From: an uncultured Prevotella sp.
GTDB taxonomy: Bacteria > Bacteroidota > Bacteroidia > Bacteroidales > Bacteroidaceae
DNA: 39,790 nucleotides
Assembly (NCBI GenBank): GCA_900540375.1
Contig: UQFS01000034.1
Span: 1 to 39,790 of the forward strand
Direction: 5' to 3'
This document shows, in pieces, positions 7,420-16,668 of this stretch. The notes beneath the pieces were generated by a model, which saw only the letters and a list, made by a program, of their open reading frames with translations, was not told the DNA's origin and searched no databases. A program made the position numbers and the translations under genes. The stretch's first letter is position 1. Each line of letters starts with the position of its first letter.

Positions 7420-8865
7420 TTATTTCTCGTCTTCCTCATCCTCTACCATCTTGCGGCCAAAGCTTTTCAGTCCGTTGACCGCTTTGTGGAACCAGGAGTT
7501 TTCGCGTTTCTTGCTTCGACGCTCTTCTTCCTCTTCGGCTTCTTGCTGTCTGCGGCGCTTCTCTTCTTCCTCCTCTTTGAGTTTGGCAGCCTCTTCGGCA
7601 GCTTTCTCAGCCTCAGTTTTGATGATGCCCTTGCCGATTTCTGTCGTAGTGTGTGTGAGGGCGGGCTGGTCAGGAGTGCTGTCGGCAGCTTGCTCGTTCT
7701 GGAAGAGTGAATCACTGATCTCGCTTCCGGCACAGTTCATATTGCCTTTAGCCAGCAAACCGAGCACGGTGCACATGGTGCCGTCCTTGGCTGTGACGGC
7801 CGGGCTCTTGGAGATGATGGTCGTCGTGACAGAGCCTGCTATTCTCACCTTATCGGTGTGGGTGAGGATCTTGAAGGCTTTGTCGATGTCTTTCATGTTG
7901 GATCCGCCACCGGTGAGGACGATGCCTCCAAGGAGTTTGCCAATGTATTCGTCGGGTACCTGATGCCATGCGTTCTCGATGATTTCCTGCAAGCGGGCCT
8001 CTACGATCTCCACAAACTTAGGCATGTCAATGTTGCGGTCGTGGTCGATAGGATAGGTCTTGCCCATGTCGATCTCACTGGAGTCGGTATAGGCAGCGGC
8101 ATATTTGAGTTTCATCTCTTCCGCCGTCTTGTCCTCCATCTGCAAGGATGTGAGGTCTTTAGTGATGTTGTTACTGCCCAAGGGAATGACAGCCAGGTGA
8201 CGGAGGATGTCGCGGTAGTAAACGGCAACGGTTGTCGTCTCGGCTCCTAAGTCTACGAGGACACTGCCACCGCGGCGCTCGGCATCGGTGAGTACGGCAT
8301 CGGCGAGAGAGAGAGGAGAAAGATACATCTCAGCGATGGCGATACCGGCATTCTCAAAACAGCGGTTGAGATTGCGGTAGAAGGACTTGCGCCAGAGAAT
8401 ATTGAGGAAGTTGCCCTCCAATCTGGTGCAGATAAAGCCTGTCGGATCGACTTGGAGCTGATTGTCTACCTTGTATTCTTGTGTGACAGCGTCAAGGATC
8501 TCCTGATCAGGATATTGCATGCTGCGGTTGGCATCCATCAGACCGTTGACCATATCAACCGTCACCTTGGTGTCAGCGGGCAATTGCTTGACGATGATGT
8601 TTTTTTCACTGCGTATCGATTGACCGTTGACGCCGACGTAGACGCGTGCGATCTTAGTCTTGAGAATGTTCTCGAGTTTCTTGATCACAGTGCCCAAGGC
8701 CTGTACAGTCTTGTCGATATTGTTGACCACGCCTTTGCGAATGCATGAAGTAGCGTCTTCCTTTACGACAGCCAGAACCTTTATGCTGCCGTCGAGGTTC
8801 TTCTTACCCGCAATGCCGGTGATTTTTGAAGATCCCAGCTCTATTGCTACTATAAAATCTGCCAT
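7420..8865 (-). CDS. ftsA: cell division protein FtsA
   Basis: A 481-residue actin-like ATPase that tethers FtsZ to the membrane. The N-terminus FIVAIELGSSKITGIAGKK contains the phosphate 1 loop, and GIVLTGGGSNMKDID is the adenosine-binding motif. The domain 1C insertion typical of FtsA replaces actin subdomain 1B. After the core comes a very charged coiled-coil stretch (KAAEEAAKLKEEEEEKRRR), then the amphipathic helix WFHKAVNGLKSFGRKMV, the expected membrane-targeting sequence. The charged insert makes it longer than the E. coli protein (420 residues). It lies between ftsQ (16-base gap) and ftsZ. Confidence 0.97.
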   Translation of the reverse strand: MADFIVAIELGSSKITGIAGKKNLDGSIKVLAVVKEDATSCIRKGVVNNIDKTVQALGTVIKKLENILKTKIARVYVGVNGQSIRSEKNIIVKQLPADTKVTVDMVNGLMDANRSMQYPDQEILDAVTQEYKVDNQLQVDPTGFICTRLEGNFLNILWRKSFYRNLNRCFENAGIAIAEMYLSPLSLADAVLTDAERRGGSVLVDLGAETTTVAVYYRDILRHLAVIPLGSNNITKDLTSLQMEDKTAEEMKLKYAAAYTDSSEIDMGKTYPIDHDRNIDMPKFVEIVEARLQEIIENAWHQVPDEYIGKLLGGIVLTGGGSNMKDIDKAFKILTHTDKVRIAGSVTTTIISKSPAVTAKDGTMCTVLGLLAKGNMNCAGSEISDSLFQNEQAADSTPDQPALTHTTTEIGKGIIKTEAEKAAEEAAKLKEEEEEKRRRQQEAEEEEERRSKKRENSWFHKAVNGLKSFGRKMVEDEEDEK

Positions 8866-8881
8866 ACGTAAATAGTAATTA

Positions 8882-9694
8882 TCAATTCAGTTCTTCCGTT
8901 TTTTCGTATTGTCTCTTTTTGCAAATGATTTGGTTGTCAAACTCCACGTTGATGTAGGAGTATTTGTTCCATCCGGCTTGCGAGAGTCCATATTTATAGA
9001 ACTTCTCCAACCGGTTCATTTTGCGGTCGATGTAGTCGGTGACCAGTTGCTTGCGCTTGTCGGGTCTGTTGGTCTCAGGCAACTGACCGATGTAGATGAT
9101 CTGATCACCGACGCGCGGTACGAGCTCAATGCCTCTGTCAGGCAATATGTTGATTTGCTCGATCTGGTTTTTCCAAAAGTCATTGGCCATCAAAGCCTCT
9201 CCCACATAAGCCACATAGTTGCGGGCAAACCACTTGTTGATATAGCCTGTGGCTATGATCAGGTCGCTTGTGTAGTGCGAGTTGGGCATGATGCTGTTGT
9301 TGTCGTCCAAATAATAGTCGTCACCGTTGACGGACTTAATGCGCAGTGTGGGCATACGCTGCGTGAGTGTGACGCATACATGTCCATCCAGAGTCTTATA
9401 GCATTGGGCCGACTGCACAAAAGGACTTCTCTTCAGCACTTCCTCGACGGTGCGTGTATCGACGGTATACAGGGGCTTGCCCAAAGGGTAGAGGCCGCCG
9501 TCTTTCAGCCGGCTCTTGATCTCCTTAGCCGTGATAAAGCCGTTGGTGGCTTCGTCGGCTATGTCGATATTGACCTGAGTGCATATCTGCTTTTCCTGAT
9601 CAGGCTTGTCAAAGACAACGAAAGCGATGACAAGATAGGCCGCCAGCATGAAGTCAATAGTGCCCAGAATGATTTTTCCTCGGTTCATCCGCAT
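8882..9694 (-). CDS. ftsQ: cell division protein FtsQ
   Basis: A 270-residue bitopic inner-membrane protein. A short basic N-terminus (MRMNRGK) precedes one transmembrane helix (about residues 8-28) and a periplasmic region. Residues about 45-110, with YTVDTRTVEEVLKRSPFVQSAQCYKTLDGHVCVTLTQRMPTLRI, correspond to the POTRA/beta domain boundary of FtsQ/DivIB. FtsQ links early and late divisome proteins through FtsL and FtsB. Identification rests on topology, POTRA-like motif and position between murC and ftsA, since FtsQ diverges strongly in sequence. Met1 and Met3 are both possible starts. Confidence 0.92.
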   Translation of the reverse strand: MRMNRGKIILGTIDFMLAAYLVIAFVVFDKPDQEKQICTQVNIDIADEATNGFITAKEIKSRLKDGGLYPLGKPLYTVDTRTVEEVLKRSPFVQSAQCYKTLDGHVCVTLTQRMPTLRIKSVNGDDYYLDDNNSIMPNSHYTSDLIIATGYINKWFARNYVAYVGEALMANDFWKNQIEQINILPDRGIELVPRVGDQIIYIGQLPETNRPDKRKQLVTDYIDRKMNRLEKFYKYGLSQAGWNKYSYINVEFDNQIICKKRQYEKTEELN

Positions 9695-9751
9695 GGTTCA
9701 GATAACTTGTTCAGGATGACACGCGGCGCGGACTGTGCCGCACCGGATGCC

Positions 9752-11134
9752 TTATTTCTTTTTGTCTTCCAGAATACGTGTGATCTGTGGAACCATGTTG
9801 TCGAGATCGCCGGCACCTAAGATGATCAGCACATCGAAGTCGCGGCCCTTGACCAGATTGAGGACATCGGCTTTCTGGATCATACTCTTTTCCACGCCGG
9901 GCTTGAGGTTGTCGTAGATCAGTTGCGACGTGACACCAGGAATCGGAGCCTCGCGGGCCGGATAGATCTCGGTGAGGATGACCTCGTCGAAATGGCTCAG
10001 CGCATCAGCGAAGTCCTTGTAGAAGTCGCGGGTGCGGGTGTAGAGATGCGGCTGGAAGATAGCGGTCAACTTACGGTTTTGGTAGAGCTCGCGTAAGCTC
10101 TTGGCGCTTTGCTGGATTTCCTTGGGGTGATGAGCATAGTCGGAAAGCAGCACGTGACGGTCGTTGTTGATTTTGAAGTCGAAGCGGCGCTCTACGCCGT
10201 GGTATGTACTCATGCCGTAGCGCAGTTCCTCGGCTGTGCAACCATTGAGCTGAGCCAGCGCCATGGCAGCCACACCATTCTCTATATTAATAGGTACGGG
10301 CTGCCCGAGCTTCACACTCGTGACGTTCTCCACGGGTGAGATGAAGTCGAAAGTGATGTTGCCGTTCTCAATCTTGATATTCTCAGCATGGAAGTCTCCT
10401 TCGTTGCGGCTATAAGTATAGGTCTTTACACCTTCCTGTACGTTGGGTTTCATCTCCAGGTTTTTGTGGATGATGAGGGTGCCTCCGGGCTGGATCAGTT
10501 CGGTGTAGTGACGAAAACTCTCAAGATATGCCTCTTTGGTACCGTAGATATCAAGGTGGTCGGGATCGGTGGCGGTGATGACAGTCATCCATGGGCGCAA
10601 CCAGTGGAAGGATCGGTCGAACTCATCAGCCTCAATGACGACATAGTCGCTGGTTTTGGAGAGGATATAGTTTGTACCGTAGTTTTTTGAGATACCACCT
10701 AAAAAGGCGTTGCAGTCGACGTGGCTCTGATGCATGATGTGAGCGCACATAGTCGACGTAGTCGTCTTGCCGTGTGTGCCGGCAACACAAAGTCCTTTGT
10801 GAGAGCGTGTCAGCATGCCGAGCACCTGAGCGCGCTTCTGTACTTCAAATCCATTGTCGCGGAAGTACTGCAATTCCTGATGCTCAGCGGGAATGGCAGG
10901 CGTATAGACGACCAAACACGACTTGCTGTCGCGGCAAGCGTGGGGAATCTCATCGACGTTCTCTTTGTAGTGGATGACCATGCCTTCCTTTTCGAGCTGT
11001 TGTGTCAGCGTAGAAGGAGTCTTGTCATAACCGGCCACAACGAGACCTTTATGGATGAAGAAGCGAGCCAATGCACTCATGCCGATGCCACCGGCACCAA
11101 TGAAATAAACGGCTTTTATATCTTTGAGTTCCAT
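9752..11134 (-). CDS. murC: UDP-N-acetylmuramate--L-alanine ligase
   Basis: A 460-residue cytoplasmic Mur ligase adding L-Ala to UDP-MurNAc with ATP. The N-terminal Rossmann motif GAGGIGMSALARF is present, followed by the ATP-binding loop AGTHGKTTTSTM and the C-terminal ligase domain. I chose the start at 11134 (MELKDIKAVYFIG), which places GAGGIGMS 12 residues from the start as in other MurC proteins. The open frame extends to 11254, but its 40 extra residues are low-complexity and would overlap murG by 41 bases. It lies between murG and ftsQ in the cluster. Confidence 0.96.
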   Translation of the reverse strand: MELKDIKAVYFIGAGGIGMSALARFFIHKGLVVAGYDKTPSTLTQQLEKEGMVIHYKENVDEIPHACRDSKSCLVVYTPAIPAEHQELQYFRDNGFEVQKRAQVLGMLTRSHKGLCVAGTHGKTTTSTMCAHIMHQSHVDCNAFLGGISKNYGTNYILSKTSDYVVIEADEFDRSFHWLRPWMTVITATDPDHLDIYGTKEAYLESFRHYTELIQPGGTLIIHKNLEMKPNVQEGVKTYTYSRNEGDFHAENIKIENGNITFDFISPVENVTSVKLGQPVPINIENGVAAMALAQLNGCTAEELRYGMSTYHGVERRFDFKINNDRHVLLSDYAHHPKEIQQSAKSLRELYQNRKLTAIFQPHLYTRTRDFYKDFADALSHFDEVILTEIYPAREAPIPGVTSQLIYDNLKPGVEKSMIQKADVLNLVKGRDFDVLIILGAGDLDNMVPQITRILEDKKK

Positions 11135-11213
11135 GATGTTTAAAGAGTTATTTGCATATCTTGGAAGGATGGCAGTCCCATCTTGAAAGGAGCCCCGTCT
11201 CTTCCGAAGTGTT

Positions 11214-12329
11214 TTATTGTTTTCCCCATGCGAGTTTGACGACTTCGTTGGCAATGACGTCGGCGGAGTCTTTCAGTCCGAGTTTCTTGATGTTTTCTGT
11301 CAGTGAAGCGAGTTTAGTGTCGTCGTGTACGATCTCCAAGGCTTTGTCAAGCAACTTGTCGGGGGCATCCGCATCCTTGACATAGATGGCGGCGTCTTTA
11401 TCAACGAGCGCCATGGCATTCTTGGTCTGATGGTCTTCGGCTACATTAGGGCTTGGCACCAGGATGACGGCTTTGCCGATGAGACAGAACTCACTGATGG
11501 AGCTGGCACCGGCACGGCTGATGACCAGATCAGCAGCGCGATAGGCGGCGCCCATGTCGCTGATGAAGTCGAGCACTTGCAGGTTGGGAATGTCGCCAAA
11601 GTCCTTCACGGCCTGGTTCATTTCGGCATTGTAGTACTTACCGGTCTGCCAGATGAACTGCACGTCGGCGTTTTTCACCTTGTCGAGATGCTGTCGCATG
11701 CTCTCGTTGATCGTGCGCGCTCCCAGGCTGCCTCCCACGAGGAGTATCGTCTTCTTGTTGGGATCGAGTCCGAACTTGGCTCTTGCGTCCTCCTTAGAGA
11801 TGGTTGCATCCACAACATTCTGTCGGACTGGGTTGCCTGTCATGATGATTTTGTCAGCCGGGAAGAAACGATCCATACCCTCATATGCCACACAGATCTT
11901 GCTGGCTTTCTTTGCCAACAGTTTGTTCGTGACACCGGCATAGCTGTTTTGCTCTTGAATGAGGCATGGGATGCCCATGCTGGCACATACGTTCAAGGTC
12001 GGTCCGCTGGCGTATCCACCTACTCCGACAGCCACCATCGGCTTGAAGTCTTTGACAATCTTCTTTGCCATCCGCTCGCTCTTCCAGATTTTGAAGAGCA
12101 CAGCAATGTTTTTCAGCAGATGCTTACGGTCGAAACCGCAGATAGGCAAGCCTTTGATATCGTAGCCTGCCGCGGGCACACGTTGCATCTCCATGCGTCC
12201 CAGGGCACCCACGAACTGGATTTTGGTACTGGGATATTTGGCTTTGATGGCGTTGGCGATAGAGATTGCAGGGAAGATATGGCCTCCTGTGCCTCCGCCG
12301 CTGATGATGACTCTTAATTCTTTCTCCAT
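11214..12329 (-). CDS. murG: UDP-GlcNAc:lipid I N-acetylglucosaminyltransferase MurG
   Basis: A 371-residue GT28 glycosyltransferase that converts lipid I to lipid II on the inner face of the cytoplasmic membrane. The glycine-rich motif ISGGGTGGHIFPAISIA at the N-terminus is diagnostic, and a second glycine-rich loop, LLVGGSLGARTINE, begins the C-terminal domain. SRAGASSISEFCLIGKAVILVPSP carries the UDP-GlcNAc-binding residues. It starts after a 101-base AT-rich gap from ftsW that contains a possible internal promoter. Confidence 0.97.
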   Translation of the reverse strand: MEKELRVIISGGGTGGHIFPAISIANAIKAKYPSTKIQFVGALGRMEMQRVPAAGYDIKGLPICGFDRKHLLKNIAVLFKIWKSERMAKKIVKDFKPMVAVGVGGYASGPTLNVCASMGIPCLIQEQNSYAGVTNKLLAKKASKICVAYEGMDRFFPADKIIMTGNPVRQNVVDATISKEDARAKFGLDPNKKTILLVGGSLGARTINESMRQHLDKVKNADVQFIWQTGKYYNAEMNQAVKDFGDIPNLQVLDFISDMGAAYRAADLVISRAGASSISEFCLIGKAVILVPSPNVAEDHQTKNAMALVDKDAAIYVKDADAPDKLLDKALEIVHDDTKLASLTENIKKLGLKDSADVIANEVVKLAWGKQ

Positions 12330-12351
12330 GTCACCTATTTCTTATTTTCCG

Positions 12352-12359
12352 CAAAAGTA
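12352..12359 (-). promoter_or_regulatory. possible internal promoter before murG
   Basis: TACTTTTG on the minus strand fits TAnnTTTG and lies 22 bases upstream of murG in an AT-rich gap. Just upstream a small inverted repeat, ATCAAAA/TTTTGAT (12360-12366 and 12375-12381), could form a weak hairpin. The pair could give murG-murC-ftsQAZ extra transcription. No clear -33 box is visible. Confidence 0.35.
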
Positions 12360-12430
12360 ATCAAAAAAAATGTCTTTTGATCATTTTTGTTCTACTTTAT
12401 TTTGTTTCTTTTGTACCAAATGACTATTTG

Positions 12431-13723
12431 TTATACATTTGTTTCCTTATCATTGGTTGCCGCGTTGTCGGCTGCAACCTTCTTCGGCTGAGGCTCAGGT
12501 GTCTTTTTCGCTGAACGGCTGACGCTGAGAATGGCACCTAAGTAGATGCAGTTGATGATCGTGGACGTACCACCCTTGCTGATGAGCGGCAGAGGCTGGC
12601 CTGTCACAGGAACGAGTCCCACGGCCACACACATGTTGAACAGCGCTTGTGTGACCAGTAGCAGAGCGAGTCCCATGGCTAAGAAGGCTGGGAAGTTGTT
12701 CTCGCATCGGCTGGCGATACGGCCTGTTCGGAAGAGCAGGATGATGTAGAGCATTGCCACAAACGCAGCGCCCTCTATGCCTAACTCTTCGATGATAATG
12801 GCATAGATGAAGTCGGAGAAGGCCTGCGAAAGGAAGTCACGCTCCACGGAGTTGCCCGGTCCTTTACCGATGATGTTGCTGGAAGCAATGGCGATATTGG
12901 CGTGGGCTGTCTGAGCGTCTTTGTCGAGATCGACTTTCTCGGGCGGTATCTCTTCGTGGTCGCTGAACTTGTCGATACGTGATTTCCACGTGTCGAGCCG
13001 GTGTAGCATGCCTCCCCCCTTGGCTTTCTCCGGTTGCTTGTCGTCTACTTGTTCCGTAAGCTGCCCTTCCGTAGAGGCGTCTTCATTGTCGTGTCCAAAG
13101 ATCATGACCGTCATAATCACCAAGACGATGACCAGAGCGACGCTTCCGATGAGCTTGCCAAGCTGTTGGACAGGCACTCGTCCGATGATCATCATGAAGA
13201 AGATGACGGCACACAGAAGAGCGGCCGTGGAGAGATTCTCCACCATGATGAATGGAATGATGAAGGCACAGACTACCAGGATGTAGGGCATAGCATGGCG
13301 GTCGGCGCCACGCTCTGTCTGCATGGCACTCAACACCTGTGCCGTTGCGAGCACCAACGTGCCTTTGGCAATCTCAGAGGGCTGGAACTGCAAGCCGAAG
13401 ATCGAGAGCCATCGTTGTGCGTCGTTGGTGGAGTGACCGGCGAAGTCGACCCATGCGAGCGTCGCAACAGAGATGAATAGCAGGATCGGTGTGGCGATCT
13501 TGAAGTACTTGCATTTGATGTTAAGGGTGACGATAGCCAGGAACACACCGATGCCCAGCAGGCCGATGTGCTTGATGATAGGAGCGACATAGCTTCCTCC
13601 TTTGTAGGTCAGCTCGGAAGAGGCCGAAAAGACCTCCACGATGCTGATGAGACAAAGGAAGAAAAACACCATCCAGATGACTTTGTCTCCCTTGAATATA
13701 TTTCCAATTTTTTTGTTGTCCAC
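12431..13723 (-). CDS. ftsW: lipid II polymerase FtsW (SEDS family)
   Basis: A 430-residue polytopic membrane protein of the SEDS family, which polymerises lipid II at the septum together with FtsI. Visible motifs include WLSIFGLQFQPSEIAKGTLVL, FSDFIYAIIIEELG and PVTGQPLPLISKGGTS, all typical of SEDS proteins. Between two membrane segments lies an extra hydrophilic stretch of about 60 residues (from NEDASTEGQLTEQV to DLDKDAQTAHAN), lengthening the large periplasmic loop. The C-terminus is a charged cytoplasmic tail. It follows murD by 50 bases. Confidence 0.95.
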   Translation of the reverse strand: MDNKKIGNIFKGDKVIWMVFFFLCLISIVEVFSASSELTYKGGSYVAPIIKHIGLLGIGVFLAIVTLNIKCKYFKIATPILLFISVATLAWVDFAGHSTNDAQRWLSIFGLQFQPSEIAKGTLVLATAQVLSAMQTERGADRHAMPYILVVCAFIIPFIMVENLSTAALLCAVIFFMMIIGRVPVQQLGKLIGSVALVIVLVIMTVMIFGHDNEDASTEGQLTEQVDDKQPEKAKGGGMLHRLDTWKSRIDKFSDHEEIPPEKVDLDKDAQTAHANIAIASSNIIGKGPGNSVERDFLSQAFSDFIYAIIIEELGIEGAAFVAMLYIILLFRTGRIASRCENNFPAFLAMGLALLLVTQALFNMCVAVGLVPVTGQPLPLISKGGTSTIINCIYLGAILSVSRSAKKTPEPQPKKVAADNAATNDKETNV

Positions 13724-13773
13724 TTGTTATCTATGTTGAAGGGCCGGGACAAAATTCCTCCGGCCCATATCCT

Positions 13774-15105
13774 TTACAGGTTTCTGACTTGTTGCTTGAA
13801 CTGCTCGCCACGGTCCTCCATGTTATGGAAGAGGTCGAAACTGGCGCAGCAGGGCGAAAGCAAAACCGTGTCGCCGGGACGGGCCATGTCGTAACATGCC
13901 TTCACGCAATCCTTCATGTTGTGCGTGTCGCGTACGGGAATGCCCAGCTGATCGAAGAAGTTGTGGAGCTTCGTGTTGTCGGCACCAAGGTAAACCAGTC
14001 CCACGCACTTCTGCTGAACCAACTCTTTGATAGCGTTATAGTCATTGCCTTTGTCCTTACCGCCAAGGATGAGGATGACAGGTGTGCGCATGCTCTCCAA
14101 AGCATACCAGCAAGCATCGACATTGGTGGCCTTGGAGTCATTGACATAATGCACGCCAGCCACGTCGCAGACCTTTTCCAGACGGTGCTCCACGCCCGGA
14201 AAGTCGCTCAGACTCTTGCGGATGATCTCTTTCTTGATGCCGCTGATGTTGGAAGCCAAGCCGGCGGCAAGAGAGTTATAGATGTTGTGCTTGCCGGTCA
14301 GTGAGAGTTCTTCCTGCTCCATATTGAATGGCGTGGGGTACTCAAGTTTGTATTGTCCTTCCTCGATATAGGCGATGCTTCCCTTTTCCTTCAGCTCAGA
14401 GAACGGGCACTGCACGGCCTTGATGTCGTATTTGTCGAGTTGCTTCTTGATGACAGGATCATCGTTCCAGTAGATGAAGTGGTCATCCGCTGTCTGGTTC
14501 TGGATGATGCGCATCTTGGCATCGACATAGTTTTGGAATTTGAAGTCGTAGCGGTCGAGGTGATCGGGTGTGATGTTGAGCAGGATGGCGATGTTGGCAC
14601 GGAAGTCATACATGTTGTCGAGCTGGAAAGAACTCAGCTCGATGATGTAGTACTCGTGCGGCTCCTCTGCCACCTGCAGAGCAAGGCTCTTGCCTATATT
14701 TCCGGCCAGTCCCACGTCGTATCCGGCACTCTTGAAGATGTGATAGATAAGCGAGGTGGTGGTTGTCTTGCCGTTGCTGCCTGTGATACAGATCATCTTG
14801 GCGTGAGTGTACCGTCCGGCGAACTCAATCTCGCTGATGATATGTGTGTGCTGAGCCATCAGTTTCTGCATCATAGGAGCCTCTTTTGGGATGCCCGGGC
14901 TTTTGATGACCTCGTCGGCATTCAGGATTTTCTCCTCGGTGTGATGACCTTCTTCCCATTCGATCTGATGGTCGTCAAGCAGTTTCTTGTACTTGTCCTT
15001 GATCGAAGAAGTGTCAGATACGAAAACATCGAAACCTTCTTTCTTTGCCAGCACGGCCGCTCCTGCGCCGCTCTCGCCGGCTCCTAATATAACGATTCTT
15101 TTCAT
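13774..15105 (-). CDS. murD: UDP-N-acetylmuramoylalanine--D-glutamate ligase
   Basis: A 443-residue cytoplasmic Mur ligase adding D-Glu to UDP-MurNAc-L-Ala. The N-terminal UDP-binding motif ILGAGESGAGAAVLAKK, the ATP-binding loop ITGSNGKTTTTSL and the C-terminal motif VNDSKATNVDACWYAL are all present. Length fits the family. It is separated from mraY upstream by 259 noncoding bases that hold a hairpin and tandem repeats, the only large gap in the cluster, so its expression may be partly independent. Confidence 0.97.
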   Translation of the reverse strand: MKRIVILGAGESGAGAAVLAKKEGFDVFVSDTSSIKDKYKKLLDDHQIEWEEGHHTEEKILNADEVIKSPGIPKEAPMMQKLMAQHTHIISEIEFAGRYTHAKMICITGSNGKTTTTSLIYHIFKSAGYDVGLAGNIGKSLALQVAEEPHEYYIIELSSFQLDNMYDFRANIAILLNITPDHLDRYDFKFQNYVDAKMRIIQNQTADDHFIYWNDDPVIKKQLDKYDIKAVQCPFSELKEKGSIAYIEEGQYKLEYPTPFNMEQEELSLTGKHNIYNSLAAGLASNISGIKKEIIRKSLSDFPGVEHRLEKVCDVAGVHYVNDSKATNVDACWYALESMRTPVILILGGKDKGNDYNAIKELVQQKCVGLVYLGADNTKLHNFFDQLGIPVRDTHNMKDCVKACYDMARPGDTVLLSPCCASFDLFHNMEDRGEQFKQQVRNL

Positions 15106-15154
15106 TGCTGAACTACGTTTTTACTCTTTCGAGGTTTTTATATTTTTGTTTGCC

Positions 15155-15183
15155 GCACTGCCGTTAATGGTTGATGGCAGTGC
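15155..15183. repeat. hairpin in the mraY-murD spacer
   Basis: Perfect 8-bp inverted repeat GCACTGCC (15155-15162) / GGCAGTGC (15176-15183) with a 13-base loop. On the plus strand it is followed by TTTT; on the minus (operon) strand only by a mixed GGCAAACAAAAAT. It might be an RNA structure in the murD leader. Terminator activity in the operon direction is not well supported. Confidence 0.5.
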
Positions 15184-15254
15184 TTTTGGCTTTTTACCAG
15201 TCAGACTGTTCGCTTTTGGGCTACACCTTATTATATATATTAGGAGTGTCGGTT

Positions 15255-15342
15255 CGATTGTATAATAGTTTTGAGTTGTTTATATAATAGCTTCAACCTG
15301 CTTATATAGTAACTTCGACTCGCTTATATCATAGTTTCGGTC
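15255..15342. repeat. four tandem 22-bp degenerate repeats in the dcw cluster
   Basis: Four head-to-tail units occupy 15255-15276, 15277-15298, 15299-15320 and 15321-15342. Ten of the 22 columns are identical in all four. The shared core is close to TTATATAATAGCTTC. There is no spacer between units, so this is not a CRISPR array. The 22-base period is close to two helical turns, which would place the AT-rich cores on one face of the DNA. The array begins 22 bases past the mraY stop codon, in the transcribed path to murD. Confidence 0.75.
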
Positions 15343-15364
15343 CGCCTTTTTTGAGCAGTCTTCC

Positions 15365-16633
15365 TTATCTTATCTTGAGCGTGATAATGGTCAGAGCCGC
15401 CAAGATGATGGTGACAATCCAGAAGCGGATCGTGATCTTTGACTCATGCTTGGGTGAGTGAGGACTCTTGATCAGGTATTTGCAGCCGGGGTCAAGCTGT
15501 TCGTCTGTCACACGGAAGTTGTCGTGGATAGGAGTACGCTTGAAGATACGCTGTTTCACTCCGTGTCGTTTGCCGATCTTGTAGTACCACACTTGGCAGA
15601 TGACGCTGAGGCTTTCCACGAAGAAGATGCCGCAGAGGATCGGCAGCAACAGCTCTTTGTGGATGATCACAGCGCATACGCCGATGATGCCGCCAATGGT
15701 CAGTGAGCCCGTGTCGCCCATGAACACTTGGGCCGGGTAAGCATTGTACCATAGGAAACCGATGAGCGCTCCGACAAAAGCACACATGAAGACCACCAGC
15801 TCTTGCGAGCCTGGGATGTACATAATATTGAGATATGCGGCAAATTGGATATGCGAGCTCACGTAAGCCAAGATACCTAAGGCCACGCCAATGATGGCCG
15901 AGTTGCCCGCGCACATGCCGTCCATACCGTCATTGAGGTTGGCTCCGTTGCTCACGGCGGTGACGACTAAGATTGTCATAACGACGAAGAGAATCCAACC
16001 GGCGGCTGTCTTATGCTTACCACAGAAAGACATCACTGACGAGTAGTCGAGGTTGTGGCCTTTGACAAACGGAATTGTCGTCTTCAGCGTCTTGCGTGCT
16101 TCGGTGCGGTGCTTGACGACCACCTCCTGACCTTGGCGCTGAAGCACGATGTTCTCGTTGGACTTCACGTCGGGCGAAGCCCAGAGCACCAGTCCGACAA
16201 TCAGTCCGATGCCTACCTGGCCCACAATCTTGTACTTGCCTTTCAGTCCTTCCTTGTTGCGATGGAAGATCTTGATGTAGTCGTCCATGCCGCCGAGAAA
16301 GCCCAGCCACACCGTGGTGATGAGCATCAAAATCAGATAGATATTGCGCAGACGACCTAACAGCAGCACGGGAATCAGAATGCTGACGATGATGATCACG
16401 CCACCCATTGAGGGCACTCCTATCTTTTTGACGCCAAAGGGATCGATCTTGGCATCGCGCTGCGTCTCGGTGATCTGTTTGCTCTTCAGGTATTTGATGA
16501 ACTTCTCACCAAACCATGCCGAGATGATCAGTGAGAGGATCAGAGCCAGCAACGCACGGAAGGAGATGTAGCCCCAGATGCGTGCACCGGAAATACCGAA
16601 CTGTTCCAGAAAACGAAAGAGATAATATAGCAT
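15365..16633 (-). CDS. mraY: phospho-N-acetylmuramoyl-pentapeptide transferase MraY
   Basis: A 422-residue polytopic membrane enzyme transferring phospho-MurNAc-pentapeptide to undecaprenyl phosphate to form lipid I. GGMDDYIKIFHRNKEGLKGKYK and GANLNDGMDGMCAGNSAI hold the catalytic and Mg-binding aspartates, and VFMGDTGSLTIGG is another family signature. It is about 60 residues longer than E. coli MraY (360). The extra part is mainly a hydrophilic insert around VKSNENIVLQRQGQEVVVKHRTE between two membrane helices, a Bacteroidota feature as far as I know. It follows murE by 35 bases. Confidence 0.97.
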   Translation of the reverse strand: MLYYLFRFLEQFGISGARIWGYISFRALLALILSLIISAWFGEKFIKYLKSKQITETQRDAKIDPFGVKKIGVPSMGGVIIIVSILIPVLLLGRLRNIYLILMLITTVWLGFLGGMDDYIKIFHRNKEGLKGKYKIVGQVGIGLIVGLVLWASPDVKSNENIVLQRQGQEVVVKHRTEARKTLKTTIPFVKGHNLDYSSVMSFCGKHKTAAGWILFVVMTILVVTAVSNGANLNDGMDGMCAGNSAIIGVALGILAYVSSHIQFAAYLNIMYIPGSQELVVFMCAFVGALIGFLWYNAYPAQVFMGDTGSLTIGGIIGVCAVIIHKELLLPILCGIFFVESLSVICQVWYYKIGKRHGVKQRIFKRTPIHDNFRVTDEQLDPGCKYLIKSPHSPKHESKITIRFWIVTIILAALTIITLKIR

Positions 16634-16668
16634 GTCTTAGCTCTTTTTGTTTATAGTCTTAGCATCCG

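Noticed and set aside
11135..11254. Longer murC start at 11254
   Set aside because: It would overlap murG by 41 bases and add 40 low-complexity residues before the conserved MurC N-terminus.
15255..15342. CRISPR array
   Set aside because: The 22-bp units are contiguous with no spacers, are degenerate, and have no cas genes nearby.
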